Assembly: GCF_900114915.1 (NCBI RefSeq)
Contig: NZ_FOUS01000025.1
Span: 1-62,828, forward strand
Source of the DNA: Bradyrhizobium sp. Rc3b
Lineage (GTDB): Bacteria > Pseudomonadota > Alphaproteobacteria > Rhizobiales > Xanthobacteraceae
Reading direction: 5' to 3'
DNA length: 62,828 nucleotides
The notes beneath the pieces were generated by a model that worked only from the letters and a program-made list of their open reading frames with translations, was not told where the DNA came from and made no database searches. This document shows, piece after piece, positions 15,710 to 27,398 of this stretch (position 1 is the first letter of the stretch; every line of letters starts with the position of its first letter). The position numbers and the translations under genes are program-made.

Positions 15710-17365
15710 CTAGCCCAAATTCAACTCCTTGAAGAAGTCGTTGCCCTTGTCGTCGATGATGATGAACGCCGGGAAGTCGACGACTTCGATGCGCCAGATC
15801 GCTTCCATGCCGAGCTCGGGATATTCGAGCACCTCGACCTTCTTGATGCAGTGCTCGGCAAGGTTCGCCGCGGCGCCGCCGATCGAGCCGAGATAGAACC
15901 CGCCGTACTTCTTACAGGCCTCACGCACGGCCGGCGCGCGGTTGCCCTTGGCCACCATCACCATCGAGCCGCCGGCGGCCTGGAACTGGTCGACGAAGGA
16001 ATCCATGCGGCCGGCGGTGGTCGGACCGAACGCGCCAGAGGCGTAGCCCTCGGGCGTCTTGGCGGGGCCCGCGTAATAGACCGGGTGGTTCTTGAAATAA
16101 TCCGGCAGCGGCTCGCCCTTCTCCAGCCGCTCGCGCAGCTTGGCGTGGGCGCTATCGCGCGCCACGATCATGGTGCCGGTCATCGAGACCCGGGTCTTGA
16201 TCGGATACTTCGAGAACGTCGCCAGAATGTCCTTCATCGGCTGGTTGAGGTCGATCTTGACGACCTCGCCGCCGAGCGCCTGCTCGACCTGCGGCAAATA
16301 TTGCGCCGGGTTGTGCTCGAGCTCCTCGAGATAGACGCCGTCCCTGGTGATCTTGCCCAGCACCTGTCGATCGGCCGAGCAGGACACGCCAAGCCCGATC
16401 GGCAGCGATGCGCCGTGACGCGGCATGCGGATCACACGGACGTCGTGGCAGAAATATTTGCCGCCGAACTGCGCGCCGACGCCGAGCGATTGCGTCATCT
16501 TGTGGATTTCCTTCTCCATCTCGACGTCGCGGAAGGCGTTGCCGTCCGGCGAGCCGTGGGGCGGCAGCGCATCGAGATAGCGCGCGGAGGCGAGCTTCAC
16601 CGTCTTCATGCAGAGCTCGGCCGAGGTGCCGCCGATCACGATCGCAAGATGATAGGGTGGGCACGCCGCGGTGCCGAGGGTGAGGATCTTTTCCTTAAGG
16701 AAAGCGAGCAGCCGGTCCTTGGTCAGCACCGAGGGCGTCGCCTGGAACAGGAAGCTCTTGTTGGCGCTGCCGCCGCCCTTCGCCATGAACATGAACTTGT
16801 AGGCGTCATCGCCTTCGGCGTAGATCTCGCACTGCGCCGGCATGTTGTTGGCGGTGTTCTTCTCCTCGTACATCGAGAGTGGCGCGACCTGCGAGTAGCG
16901 AAGATTGCGGCGCAGGTACGCATCGCGCGCGCCTTCCGACAGCGCCGCCTCGTCGTCGCCGTCAGTGATGACGTTGCAACCCTTCTTGCCCATGATGATC
17001 GCGGTGCCGGTGTCCTGGCACATCGGCAGCACGCCGCCCGCGGCGATGTTGGCGTTCTTCAAAAAGTCCAGCGCGACGAACTTGTCGTTCGGGCTGGCCT
17101 CGCCGTCCTCCAGGATCGCGCGGAGCTGCTTCAGATGGCCGGGGCGCAGGTAATGATTGATGTCGCCGAAAGCCGCCTCCGACAGCGCCCGCAGCGCCTC
17201 GCGCGACACCACCAGCATGTCCTTGCCCAGGACCTTCTCGACCCTGACGCCCTCGGCCGTGATCTTCTTGTAGGGCGTCTCGTCCTTGCCCAGCGGGAAC
17301 AGCGGGGTGTGCTTGTAGGGCGGAACGGGCTTTGACGGGTCGGGGAAGGCGGTGGGAGCGTTCAT
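15710..17365 (-). CDS. Class I fumarate hydratase (iron-sulfur type)
   Basis: 551 residues from MNAPTAFPDPSKP at 17365, the normal size of a fused-subunit class I fumarase. The alpha part has VLPMCQDTGTAIIMGKKG, whose Cys should be one of the 4Fe-4S ligands, and CPPYHLAIVIGG carries another. CSADRQVLGK lies between the parts. The beta part has the SMTGTMIVARDSAHAKL segment and PTTAGRMDSF. The enzyme interconverts fumarate and L-malate in the TCA cycle; tartrate dehydratase is a related alternative. The gene stands alone between a repeat element and a divergent secreted protein gene. Confidence 0.95.
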   Translation of the reverse strand: MNAPTAFPDPSKPVPPYKHTPLFPLGKDETPYKKITAEGVRVEKVLGKDMLVVSREALRALSEAAFGDINHYLRPGHLKQLRAILEDGEASPNDKFVALDFLKNANIAAGGVLPMCQDTGTAIIMGKKGCNVITDGDDEAALSEGARDAYLRRNLRYSQVAPLSMYEEKNTANNMPAQCEIYAEGDDAYKFMFMAKGGGSANKSFLFQATPSVLTKDRLLAFLKEKILTLGTAACPPYHLAIVIGGTSAELCMKTVKLASARYLDALPPHGSPDGNAFRDVEMEKEIHKMTQSLGVGAQFGGKYFCHDVRVIRMPRHGASLPIGLGVSCSADRQVLGKITRDGVYLEELEHNPAQYLPQVEQALGGEVVKIDLNQPMKDILATFSKYPIKTRVSMTGTMIVARDSAHAKLRERLEKGEPLPDYFKNHPVYYAGPAKTPEGYASGAFGPTTAGRMDSFVDQFQAAGGSMVMVAKGNRAPAVREACKKYGGFYLGSIGGAAANLAEHCIKKVEVLEYPELGMEAIWRIEVVDFPAFIIIDDKGNDFFKELNLG

Positions 17366-17576
17366 GGGGCGAATCTCGGGGTTTGGGGCCACGCGCGGGC
17401 CCTCGCGTAGAAGCGTTCTAAGCCCATTTTGGACGGAAAAGGAAGGGACCGATACGCATGAGAGCGCGCGGCCAGGGCTCGGGAAGGCATTGGCGCAGCA
17501 CGTGGAAATGCCCGTTCCCACCCTTGCACTTCGCGCCCGACGACGCTTGAATGCGCGCCCTAAGGGGCTTTTCATC

Positions 17577-18050
17577 ATGACATTGAACTTGAACGTCCGC
17601 GGCGCGATCCTGGTCGCCGCCGCCATCACCGGCCTTGTGACCCTCATTTCGCCCGCACGCGCCGACCGCTGCGACGACAGTGCCAAGGAGCTGGCGAACC
17701 AGGTCGATCGCCTCAAGGTGAATTTCCGGGCGGCCAACGTTGTTTACCTGACGCACCCGGCGGCCAAGGAGCTGTCCGTGGGTTGCCGCGGCGACAAATA
17801 TTCCATCGAGCTCTATGCAAAGGGCGATCGCAAGCCGACGCCAGAATTCTATGCGCTGGTGGGATCGATGGCGGCGATCGTCTTCACCGTGACCAAGGAC
17901 GACACCACGACGGGCGCAACCCGCTGCCTCAAGCGGATGGGTCTGCTGCGCGGCGACAAGATCAGCATGCGATATCGGCGACTCAACATGGAATGCACCC
18001 GCACCAAGAAGGATGCGTCCATCGCGATCACGCGCGGCAAGGACGAATAG
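17577..18050 (+). CDS. Secreted hypothetical protein
   Basis: 157 residues from ATG at 17577. A signal peptide covers 1-30 (GAILVAAAITGLVTLISPARAD). Four cysteines (RCDD, VGCRGD, TRCLKR, MECTR) could make two disulfides. The frame is open upstream, but the extra part overlaps the promoter region of fumarase and lacks a signal. Ordinary periplasmic hypothetical; no family recognised. Confidence 0.75.
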   Translation: MTLNLNVRGAILVAAAITGLVTLISPARADRCDDSAKELANQVDRLKVNFRAANVVYLTHPAAKELSVGCRGDKYSIELYAKGDRKPTPEFYALVGSMAAIVFTVTKDDTTTGATRCLKRMGLLRGDKISMRYRRLNMECTRTKKDASIAITRGKDE

Positions 18051-18393
18051 GCGGGGTTGCCCTCCTTCGTAACTGCTGCGGACACGGTACACGTCTGGTT
18101 CGACGCACTTGGCCACATACTCCGTCATTGCGAGCGTAGCGACTTGTCCGCCGAAGCCTTGGCGAAGGCGGAAGCAATCCAGAATCCCTCCGCGGAAAAA
18201 TTCTGGATTGCTTCGTCACAAGGGCTCCTCGCCATGACGGGGAGAGGTTCGTCGCCTCCTTTGGCAGCGCGCGGATGAGACGCAAACACGGCCCTCCCGC
18301 CACACCAATCCTTCGCATTTTATCGATTGCCTTGAAGGAATTTTCGCTCCTCGCAGCGCAGGGTCAGTTGCTTCCATGTGTGAGGATTTGCGG
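18051..18393. other. Intergenic stretch holding a palindromic repeat
   Basis: Contains the CGTCATTGCGAG-type repeat described separately (18123-18239). The remainder shows no coding signal. Confidence 0.55.
18123..18239. repeat. CGTCATTGCGAG-type inverted repeat, copy A
   Basis: The outer arms cgtcattgcgagcg and gccatgacg, and the inner arms gaagcaatccagaat and attctggattgcttcg, form a long imperfect hairpin of REP/BIME type. Further copies lie at 20497, 22639 and 50309. Confidence 0.85.
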
Positions 18394-18567
18394 ATGAAGG
18401 TTTCCACCGTTGCGCCGCCGCCGATCGCGATCGTGGTTCCGAGCTACGACACGACCAAGCAGCAGGACGATCAGACCAAGACCAAGGACGCCGACCCCAC
18501 CTACAAGCCGCAGCCGCCCGCGCCGCTGCCGCCGGGTCAGGGCACGCGGATCGATCAGCTCGCCTGA
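18394..18567 (+). CDS. Short proline-rich hypothetical protein
   Basis: 57 residues from ATG at 18394 (MKVSTVAPPPIAIVVPSYD). The middle is Lys/Asp/Gln-rich, and the end, KPQPPAPLPPGQGTRIDQLA, is proline-rich and probably disordered. A second ATG at 18376 adds six residues. Short proteins with this ending are common hypotheticals in Bradyrhizobium. Function unknown. Confidence 0.6.
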   Translation: MKVSTVAPPPIAIVVPSYDTTKQQDDQTKTKDADPTYKPQPPAPLPPGQGTRIDQLA

Positions 18568-18679
18568 TCAGGTTTGCCTAGGCTGAACCGATCCGGTCGA
18601 TCGGGCCTTTCGTACGTCTGGCCCTATCTTTGCCGGATAGCAAAGCCAACATCGTGCGAGATTGCCGGGGGAGCCGCGC

Positions 18680-19354
18680 ATGATCGCCAGACTGCTGCTG
18701 CAGAACACGATCACCACCGCCGCGATGGGCGCGCTGCTGTTCGCCTCCGCAGGGACGCTGCGCTGGCCCTCGGCCTGGGTGTTCCTCGCGACCTGCACCC
18801 TGCTCGGCCCGCTCTGCGGCTGGTGGCTCTACCGGATCGATCCGGCGCTGCTCGCCGAGCGGCTGCGGCCGGTGCTGCAGAAGGATCAGCCCGCCGCCGA
18901 CAAATTGTTCATGAGCGTCTTCGTCGTCGCGATGCTGGCCTGGCTGGTGCTGATAGGCGTCGACCGGCGCCTTCAATCGTCCGACATGCCGGTCGCGCTT
19001 CAGGCCTTCGGCCTCGCGCTGTTTCTGGCCTCGACATTGTTCACGATGTGGGTGTTCCGCGAAAACTCGTTCGCTGCTCCCGTGGTGAAGCTGCAAGCCG
19101 AGCGCGCGCAGCGCGTGATCTCGACCGGCCCCTACGCCCATGTGCGTCATCCCATGTATAGCGGCATGGTCCTGTTCTTCGCCGGCGTGCCGTTGCTGCT
19201 GGGCTCGTGGTGGGGACTGGTGATGGTCCCGATCCTGGTCCTCCTGTTCGCGATCCGCATCGGCATAGAGGAACGCACCTTGCGCGATGGCTTGGCGGGC
19301 TATGCCGATTACGCGGAACGGGTGCGCTATCGCCTGATGCCGGGCGTTTGGTGA
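18680..19354 (+). CDS. ICMT/PEMT-family membrane methyltransferase
   Basis: 224 residues from ATG at 18680, seven bases after GGGGGAG. There are five membrane spans, then the family signature: VISTGPYAHVRHPMYSGMVL (SAM/substrate-binding His-Pro motif) and IEERTLRDGLAGYADYAERV with the conserved Glu-Glu. These enzymes methylate prenylcysteine ends in eukaryotes; bacterial members act on unknown small molecules or isoprenoids. The gene is isolated, so the substrate cannot be inferred. Confidence 0.88.
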   Translation: MIARLLLQNTITTAAMGALLFASAGTLRWPSAWVFLATCTLLGPLCGWWLYRIDPALLAERLRPVLQKDQPAADKLFMSVFVVAMLAWLVLIGVDRRLQSSDMPVALQAFGLALFLASTLFTMWVFRENSFAAPVVKLQAERAQRVISTGPYAHVRHPMYSGMVLFFAGVPLLLGSWWGLVMVPILVLLFAIRIGIEERTLRDGLAGYADYAERVRYRLMPGVW

Positions 19355-19694
19355 GCGCGCATCGCGCTGCCTCCTCCGAACGGCTGACGCCTGGGAATGC
19401 GGACTTCGCTAGACAGCGGTGGCACGCAACGCAACGAAAGACGCGACGATGTTCTGCAAGCCGCCCTGCCCCGACGAGCATGACCTCTCGCCTCTGCCCG
19501 ATGATTCAGACGACCGCTCTGGGCCGCAGCGTCTACAGACGCCCACCGGCCACGACGCGTTCGGGCGATTGATCGCGCCCGAAGCGGCCGGTCCGGAACG
19601 GGGGCTGCCGCCAGCCTCCCTCCGGACCGGCTAAAGTTCTTCTTTTGACGCGTTTTCTTGACGCGAACCGGTATCCACTTCGCTCGAAAACGCT
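19355..19694. other. Intergenic stretch with hairpin and conserved repeat
   Basis: No supported gene; one 60-residue frame lacks a ribosome binding site and any family. A perfect 10-bp hairpin stem lies at 19588-19597 and 19621-19630, followed by the rhizobial GAAAACGC repeat described separately. Confidence 0.55.
19588..19630. terminator. Long-loop GC hairpin
   Basis: CCGGTCCGGA and TCCGGACCGG form a perfect 10-bp stem around a 23-base GC-rich loop. It may end transcription from either side; there is no long T-run. Confidence 0.4.
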
Positions 19695-19698
19695 TTAG
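19636..19698 (-). repeat. Conserved rhizobial repeat (AAAGCGTTTTCGAGCG element)
   Basis: On the minus strand it reads AAAGCGTTTTCGAGCGAAGT, then GGATACCGGTTCGCGTCAAG and AAAACGCGTC. This word is a frequent intergenic element in Bradyrhizobium and relatives. Its first bases supply the TAA stop of the adjacent glutathione S-transferase gene. Confidence 0.7.
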
Positions 19699-20402
19699 CC
19701 ATCCAGTTCGCGATAGCGGCGGAAGATGCCCTGCTCGTTGAAGGGAATGCGGCGCTCGCTTGCCAGATAGGCTTTGATGTTCGGCCGCGCAGCGATGCGG
19801 TCGTGCAGGCCGAGGAGGCCCGGAATGTCTGTCTCGAACGCCTTCATGCGCTTGGGAAAGGCATAGCGCAGCCCCGCGACGATCTGGAACAGCGAGAGAT
19901 CGACATAGGTCAGCCGCCGGCCAGTGACATAGGCGCCGCCATTCTCGGTGAGAAGCTGCTCGAAATAGCCGAGATATTTCGGCACCCGCTCCTCCCAGAA
20001 ATCGGCCGTGCGTTTCTTTGCCGGCGGCTTCTGGTCCTCGTAATAGAGCGAGGGTCCGAGCGGATGATGGGTGTCGTGGATCTCGACCACGAGGTCGGTG
20101 ATGGTGAGCTGAAGCTGGTGCACCCAGAGCCTGCCGGCTTCCGTCTTCGGCGCGAGCGCATGGCGGGCGCCGAGATAGAGCAGGATATTGGCGGTCTGGC
20201 CGATGACGAGCTTGCCGGCTTTCAGGAACGGCGGCGCAAAGGGTGGCGTGTCCTTGTGTGCGTCCATCATCTTCATCATCGCAGCCGTGCCGCGCGGCCC
20301 GCGCGCGACATCGACGTAGGCGGCCCCCGCCTCCTCCAGCGCCAACCGCACATATTCGCCGCGGCCCTGGATCTCGGGCCAGTAGTAGAGCTCGTATTTC
20401 AT
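19695..20402 (-). CDS. Glutathione S-transferase
   Basis: 235 residues from MKYELYYWPEIQGRGEYVRL. The thioredoxin-like N-terminal domain has the YYWPEIQGRGE opening, with Tyr in the usual GSH-activating region, followed by FAPPFLKAGKLVIGQTANIL, where the cis-Pro/'Q-TANI' GSH-binding segment sits. The all-helical domain (about 95-220) ends with the N-cap motif TYVDLSLFQIV. It conjugates or reduces electrophiles with glutathione in the cytoplasm; the substrate is unknown. The stop codon is contributed by a repeat element. Confidence 0.9.
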   Translation of the reverse strand: MKYELYYWPEIQGRGEYVRLALEEAGAAYVDVARGPRGTAAMMKMMDAHKDTPPFAPPFLKAGKLVIGQTANILLYLGARHALAPKTEAGRLWVHQLQLTITDLVVEIHDTHHPLGPSLYYEDQKPPAKKRTADFWEERVPKYLGYFEQLLTENGGAYVTGRRLTYVDLSLFQIVAGLRYAFPKRMKAFETDIPGLLGLHDRIAARPNIKAYLASERRIPFNEQGIFRRYRELDG

Positions 20403-20496
20403 GAGAGAGGTCCGTGAGCGTGAACACGTACGGACCAATGTAGCATGTGGCTCGGAGTTCCGGCAGGGTGAGACGGAACGGCGCCACCAAACACTC

Positions 20497-20583
20497 CGTC
20501 ATTGCGAGGAGCGAAGCGACGAAGCAATCCAGACCGCCTTCGCGGAAAGATTCTGGATTGCTTCGCGGCGCTCGCAATGACGG
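20497..20583. repeat. CGTCATTGCGAG-type inverted repeat, copy B
   Basis: Compact copy: cgtcattgcgagg / ctcgcaatgacg outer arms and gaagcaatccaga / tctggattgcttcg inner arms. It sits between the GST promoter and the 3' end of the lectin-like gene. Confidence 0.88.
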
Positions 20584-20605
20584 GTGGAGAGAGTTGCGTC
20601 CAAAC

Positions 20606-21289
20606 TCAATTCGCAGCGAAGCAATACAGCAGGCCGTCGCCGCCCGTGCTCTTCAGATCAGCCTGCGAGCAGCCACCATCGGGACCGCGCGAGGGGTGCG
20701 AGCTGTTCCAGGACTTTGACGGTTCGTCGTCGCGCAGGCCGCGGCGATCGAAATGGCCGACCATCGCGGTGCCTTGCGTGCTCGACGTCCAGTTCTTGCA
20801 GGTGCGATCGTCCGGACCGGCAAACGCGGTGCCGTCTGGTTGCGATCCCGTGAGGACGTCGTGCCGGTTCGGCTGGTCACCCATACCGTTGATCCCCTCG
20901 CCCTTCTCGCTGAGCGCGGTCTGCTTGGTGAGGTTGTTGGCGGGGCCGTGCAGTTCGGCAACATCCTTGGCAATGACCGCGCCCTTGGCGTTCTGCCACG
21001 GTCCCTTGCCGATGCGATCGCGCGCGTTGACGGCCGGTTTTCCGTCGGCGGCCTGCGTCGAGAGATAGGCGCGCCAGGTCTTCGCACCGGCGCCGGCGGT
21101 CTGAGCGAGCCTCGCGCACTGCGCATCGGCTCCCTCCAGGCCGCCGAGATCGGCACCCTTGCCCGGGCCATTGGAGGTCACGAAGAACGTCATGTCGGCC
21201 GACTGTGCCTGCACGGCTGGCGCCGCAAGGCATGCAAGCGAGGCCGCAGCGAGCGCTGAAATCGTCACGGATCTCTTGATACGGATCAT
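20606..21289 (-). CDS. Secreted lectin-like protein
   Basis: 227 residues from MIRIKRSVTISALAAASLAC at 21289; GAGGACAAG precedes it. A signal peptide ends near VQAQSA. The mature part has DMTFFVTSNGPGKGADLGGL, CARLAQTAGAG, TWRAYLSTQ, NARDRIGKGPW and a final GGDGLLYCFA, the layout of proteins with a C-type-lectin or endostatin-like fold that Bradyrhizobium annotation often calls lectin. Carbohydrate binding is inference from fold type only. Extracytoplasmic. Confidence 0.75.
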   Translation of the reverse strand: MIRIKRSVTISALAAASLACLAAPAVQAQSADMTFFVTSNGPGKGADLGGLEGADAQCARLAQTAGAGAKTWRAYLSTQAADGKPAVNARDRIGKGPWQNAKGAVIAKDVAELHGPANNLTKQTALSEKGEGINGMGDQPNRHDVLTGSQPDGTAFAGPDDRTCKNWTSSTQGTAMVGHFDRRGLRDDEPSKSWNSSHPSRGPDGGCSQADLKSTGGDGLLYCFAAN

Positions 21290-21373
21290 CTTGTCCTCCC
21301 GTTGTGTTTGTCGTTGGCCGCCTGATTTCAACCCGATGCGCCCCCACTTATTCCGATGCCGCGATGAAAGGGG

Positions 21374-21414
21374 TACAAAAGAAAAGGGCGCCGTGCGGGA
21401 AGCACGACGCCCTT
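21374..21414 (-). terminator. Rho-independent terminator of the Tim44-domain gene
   Basis: On the minus strand AAGGGCGTCGTGC pairs with GCACGGCGCCCTT (one wobble pair), followed by TTCTTTTG. It begins 20 bases after the stop of the Tim44-domain gene. Confidence 0.75.
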
Positions 21415-21433
21415 GTCTTCAATCGCTTTGCAA

Positions 21434-22429
21434 TCAGTTGGTCTGCTGGATCGCCGACAATTCCCAGCCGCTGCCGGGCCGTCGGGCAAAGGTCCAGACT
21501 TCGGTGACTTCGCCCGGCTGCTCGCTGCCGGCGACGACCGTGCCGCTGTTACGGTCGAGCGTCTTGTCGGTGAGCGCGAAGCGCAGCGCCACCGTGGCGT
21601 AGTCGGTCTCGCCTTCGCGCCAGGCTTCTGCGAGGTCGCCCTGCAGCAGCTTGACGCCAGTCACCTTGTTGACGACGTTGCGCGCGCGGTTCTGGGCGAG
21701 GTCCTGCTCGAAATAGGAGACCATCTCCGGCGTCGCGAGCGTGTGCAGCTTGGCCACGTCCTCGTTCGACCATGCAGTCTGGACATCGCCGAGCAGGCGC
21801 TCGAACGCCTCGTAATCGTCCGGCTTGATCTCAAGCGGCGCGTTATTGGCGTTCGCGCCGAAGCCGAAGCCGCCAAGACCACCGCCAAGACCACCACCAA
21901 GACCGCCGCGCTGGTTCGGCTGCGGTCCGGAACCTGCGCCCGCGTCGGCATTGGCATAGGCCGCCTGCGGCGTGTGACGGCGCTGCCACCAGGACATCGC
22001 CAGCCGCACCACCAGCACCACGAGCGCGATCTGGATGATCAGGCCCAGGATCGAGGACAGGCCGCCGAGGCCGCCGAACAGGCCGCCGCCGAACAGCATG
22101 CCGAGCAGGCCGGCGCCGAGGAAGCCAGCCGCGAGGCCGCCCATAAAGCCGCCGGCGCGGCCGAACAGGCCGCCGCGCGCGGGCGCGGAAGCAGCCGAGT
22201 TCATGCCTGCACCCGGCTGGGTGTAGGTGCGGTTGAACTGCGAGGTCGAGCCGGGCGCCGTCGTGGTCGGGGGCGGGGCCGAATAGGTGCGCGAGCCGCG
22301 CGAACCGGACGAGCCGCCGCCGCCGACACGCGCGTCGGCAGACGAGATCGCCAGCGCAGTCGGCAGCGCAAGCGCCAGCACGACAGCGATCGTCTTGAAG
22401 AGACTGCGGGAGCGTAGCGAGAAATTCAT
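21434..22429 (-). CDS. Tim44-domain membrane protein
   Basis: 331 residues from MNFSLRSRSLFKTIAVVLAL at 22429. A signal peptide is followed by a Ser/Gly/Pro-rich region, a long Gly-Ala-Leu hydrophobic block (about 90-155, probably two membrane segments) and a second Gly-rich linker. The C-terminal 130 residues form a Tim44-like domain (YEAFERLLGDVQTAWSNEDV ... LHTLATPEMVSYFEQDLAQN ... WTFARRPGSGWELSAIQQ). In mitochondria Tim44 tethers import motors; the bacterial role is unknown and possibly membrane-lipid related. It ends at a good terminator. Confidence 0.88.
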   Translation of the reverse strand: MNFSLRSRSLFKTIAVVLALALPTALAISSADARVGGGGSSGSRGSRTYSAPPPTTTAPGSTSQFNRTYTQPGAGMNSAASAPARGGLFGRAGGFMGGLAAGFLGAGLLGMLFGGGLFGGLGGLSSILGLIIQIALVVLVVRLAMSWWQRRHTPQAAYANADAGAGSGPQPNQRGGLGGGLGGGLGGFGFGANANNAPLEIKPDDYEAFERLLGDVQTAWSNEDVAKLHTLATPEMVSYFEQDLAQNRARNVVNKVTGVKLLQGDLAEAWREGETDYATVALRFALTDKTLDRNSGTVVAGSEQPGEVTEVWTFARRPGSGWELSAIQQTN

Positions 22430-22638
22430 GTGCGTTTCCCAAATCCCCGGCATGGGGACGTGCGCCTAAGATGGGCAGACTTCCCGAAAAGTGAAGCCGG
22501 TTTCGGAACCTATGGCTGCGGCCCTCAGTCGCGGGGATGTGGCAAAAGCCCATATTTGGCGGGGGCTTGGCCGGGTGCGTCGGGGAACCGTGGTCGCGGG
22601 ATACCGGCGGTTTTGGGCCGAGATTTCCGCTCTTTCCC

Positions 22639-22755
22639 CGTCATTGCGAGCGTAGCGAAGCAATCCAGACTGCCTCCGCGGAAGGACCCTGGATTGCTTC
22701 GTCGCACCAGCGCAAAATTGCTCCGCAATTTTGTCGCGGGCTCCTCGCAATGACG
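22639..22755. repeat. CGTCATTGCGAG-type inverted repeat, copy C
   Basis: Outer arms cgtcattgcgagcg / cctcgcaatgacg and inner arms gaagcaatccag / ctggattgcttcg, with an additional internal hairpin (caaaattg-ctccg-caattttg). It fills most of the gap between the Tim44-domain gene and cckA. Confidence 0.88.
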
Positions 22756-22785
22756 GAGGGGGCGAACGGCGTGCGCCGCCGACCC

Positions 22786-25365
<2,580 letters not shown>

Positions 25366-25520
25366 TCTCGAGCTGGCGCAGCCTGTCGGCAGAGAATCAA
25401 CGCGCTACGGGGCGCGTGGGGTCCTCCCTGCCTGAATCGGACCCTGAGGTGCAAGGGCAGCGGGGACGAAAGGTACGCTGATTCCCAGATTACGGCCATT
25501 TCCGGTACTTTTCGGGTGTT

Positions 25521-26600
25521 TTATCCTCGCCCGGCGCTGAATCCGCGCTTCAGCCGCATGACGTAGCCGATGACTTCGGCGACCGCATGGTAGTGCTCGG
25601 TCGGGATTTCCTGGTCGATCTCGACGGTGGCATAGAGCGCGCGTGCCAGCGGCACGTTCTCCACGATCGGGATGTCGTGCTCGCGCGCGATCTCCCGGAT
25701 CTTGAAGGCGAGATTGTCGACGCCCTTGGCGACGCAGATCGGAGCCGTCATGCCGCGCTCGTAGGACAGCGCCACCGAATAGTGGGTCGGGTTGGTGATG
25801 ATCACCGCGGCCTTGGGAACCGCCGCCATCATGCGCTTCTTGGCGCGCTGCTGCCGCAACTGCCTGATCTTGCCCTTGATGTGCGGATCGCCTTCGGACT
25901 GCTTGAACTCTTCCTTGATCTCCTGGAGCGACATCTTCTGCCGCTGGAACCAGCTTCTGTACTGGAAAAAATAGTCGGCGATGGCGACGATCGCGAGCGC
26001 GGCGACCACCGCACCGAGCAGATGGATCGTCATGCTGGTGCTGGCGCCGAGCATGGCGGCCGGATCGAGCCTGACCATCGCCTCCATGCGATGCCGCTCC
26101 GGCCACAGGATCATGGTCATGACCACGCCGAGCAGCACCAGCTTGCCGATGCCCTTGAGAAAATTGGCCGCCGCCTGCTTGCCGAAGATGCGCTGGAAGC
26201 CGGCGCCGAGCGAGATCTTGCTGAACTTCGGCGTCAGGGATTCGGTCGACCAGACCAGGCGGTGCTGCAGCATGTTGCCGGCAATCGCCGCCAGCATCAG
26301 CAAGAAGAGAGGCACGCCGATCGCCGCGAGCAGGGCGAACTCGATCTGCTGCATCAGCGCGAGCAGGGCCTTGCCGTCGGTCTTGATCATCCAGGAATTG
26401 GCGAGCAGGTTGCGCATCGGCGTCAGCAGCCCGCTGCCCACCGAGCCCGAAAAGGTCGAGACCACGAGCGTGCCGCCCGCCATCATGAACCAGGTGTTGA
26501 TCTCCTGGCTCTTGGCGACGTCGCCGCGTTCGAGCGCGTCGTCCAGACGCTTTTGCGTCGGGTCTTCTGTTTGACTCTCTGGGTCCTTGTCTTCTGCCAT
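25521..26600 (-). CDS. flhB: Flagellar export apparatus protein FlhB
   Basis: 359 residues. The N-terminus is charged (DKDPESQTEDPTQKRLDDAL), four membrane segments span about 30-210, and the cytoplasmic domain contains the autocleavage motif NPTH (VIITNPTHYSVAL near 270). Cleavage there switches export from rod/hook to filament substrates. Later blocks ARALYATVEIDQEIP and YHAVAEVIGYV complete the family. It starts four bases after fliR ends and heads towards cckA. Membrane component of the type III export gate. Confidence 0.97.
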   Translation of the reverse strand: MAEDKDPESQTEDPTQKRLDDALERGDVAKSQEINTWFMMAGGTLVVSTFSGSVGSGLLTPMRNLLANSWMIKTDGKALLALMQQIEFALLAAIGVPLFLLMLAAIAGNMLQHRLVWSTESLTPKFSKISLGAGFQRIFGKQAAANFLKGIGKLVLLGVVMTMILWPERHRMEAMVRLDPAAMLGASTSMTIHLLGAVVAALAIVAIADYFFQYRSWFQRQKMSLQEIKEEFKQSEGDPHIKGKIRQLRQQRAKKRMMAAVPKAAVIITNPTHYSVALSYERGMTAPICVAKGVDNLAFKIREIAREHDIPIVENVPLARALYATVEIDQEIPTEHYHAVAEVIGYVMRLKRGFSAGRG

Positions 26601-26604
26601 CGAT

Positions 26605-27381
26605 CTACCGTGACCTCAGCGGCATCAACTGGTGCATGACACCGATGAAGTAATCCAGATACGTCCCCATCATCGCCGTGAGCACCACGGCGAGCACCAG
26701 GAAGCCCGCGAAGATCGAGAGCGGCACACCGACGAAATAGACCTGCATTTGCGGCATCAGCCGCGCCAGCACGCCAAGGCCGATGTTGAAGACCAGGCCG
26801 AACACCAGAAACGGCCCCGAGAGCTGCAGGCCCAGGCGGAACGCGGCGGCGAAGGCGCGCGTCGCGAGCGAGGCCACATCGCCGCTTGATATGGTCTCAC
26901 CCGGCGAGAAGATCGTGTAGCTGTCGTTCAACGCCGCGATCACCAGATGATGGCTGTCGGTGGCGAACAGCAGCGTTACCCCGAGGATGGTCAGGAAGTT
27001 GCCGACCAGCACGCCCTGCTGGCCCTGCGTCGGGTCGACCGAGGTGACGAAACCGAGCCCCATCTGCTGCGCGATCACCGATCCCGCAACCTGGAGCGCC
27101 GAGAGCGTCACGCGCGCGGTCGCGCCCAGCACGATTCCGATCGCGATCTCATGCAGCATCAGGACCAGGAGCGGCGCGAGCGAACCCATGTCGACCTGAT
27201 AGGCGTTGCGATGCAGCGGCAGGATGATCAGCGTGAGCAGCAGTGCGATCGACAGCTTGATCCGCGTCGGAATATTGGTCTCGCCCAGCCCCGGCAACAG
27301 CATCACCATCGCACCGACCCGGGCGAAGGCGAGCATGAAGGAAGCGGCGAGCGCCGGCAGCAGCGAGACGTCGATGCGCAT
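26605..27381 (-). CDS. fliR: Flagellar export gate protein FliR
   Basis: 258 residues with six hydrophobic segments. Family motifs are RVGAMVMLLPGLGETNIPTR near the start, LHEIAIGIVLGATARV, QQMGLGFVTSVDP and the C-terminal AFRLGLQLSGPFLVFGLVFN. With FliP and FliQ it forms the helical export gate in the MS-ring. It lies 17 bases after fliQ in the minus-strand operon flgB-flgC-fliE-fliQ-fliR-flhB. Confidence 0.97.
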   Translation of the reverse strand: MRIDVSLLPALAASFMLAFARVGAMVMLLPGLGETNIPTRIKLSIALLLTLIILPLHRNAYQVDMGSLAPLLVLMLHEIAIGIVLGATARVTLSALQVAGSVIAQQMGLGFVTSVDPTQGQQGVLVGNFLTILGVTLLFATDSHHLVIAALNDSYTIFSPGETISSGDVASLATRAFAAAFRLGLQLSGPFLVFGLVFNIGLGVLARLMPQMQVYFVGVPLSIFAGFLVLAVVLTAMMGTYLDYFIGVMHQLMPLRSR

Positions 27382-27398
27382 AATTGACGCATCTTGCC

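Noticed and set aside
15572..17335. 587-residue open frame opposite fumarase
   Set aside because: Shadow of the class I fumarase gene; composition typical of antisense frames (Arg/His/Asp/Leu rich).
19419..19634. Open frame of 71 residues between the methyltransferase and GST genes
   Set aside because: No ribosome binding site, no family, and its end lies in a hairpin.
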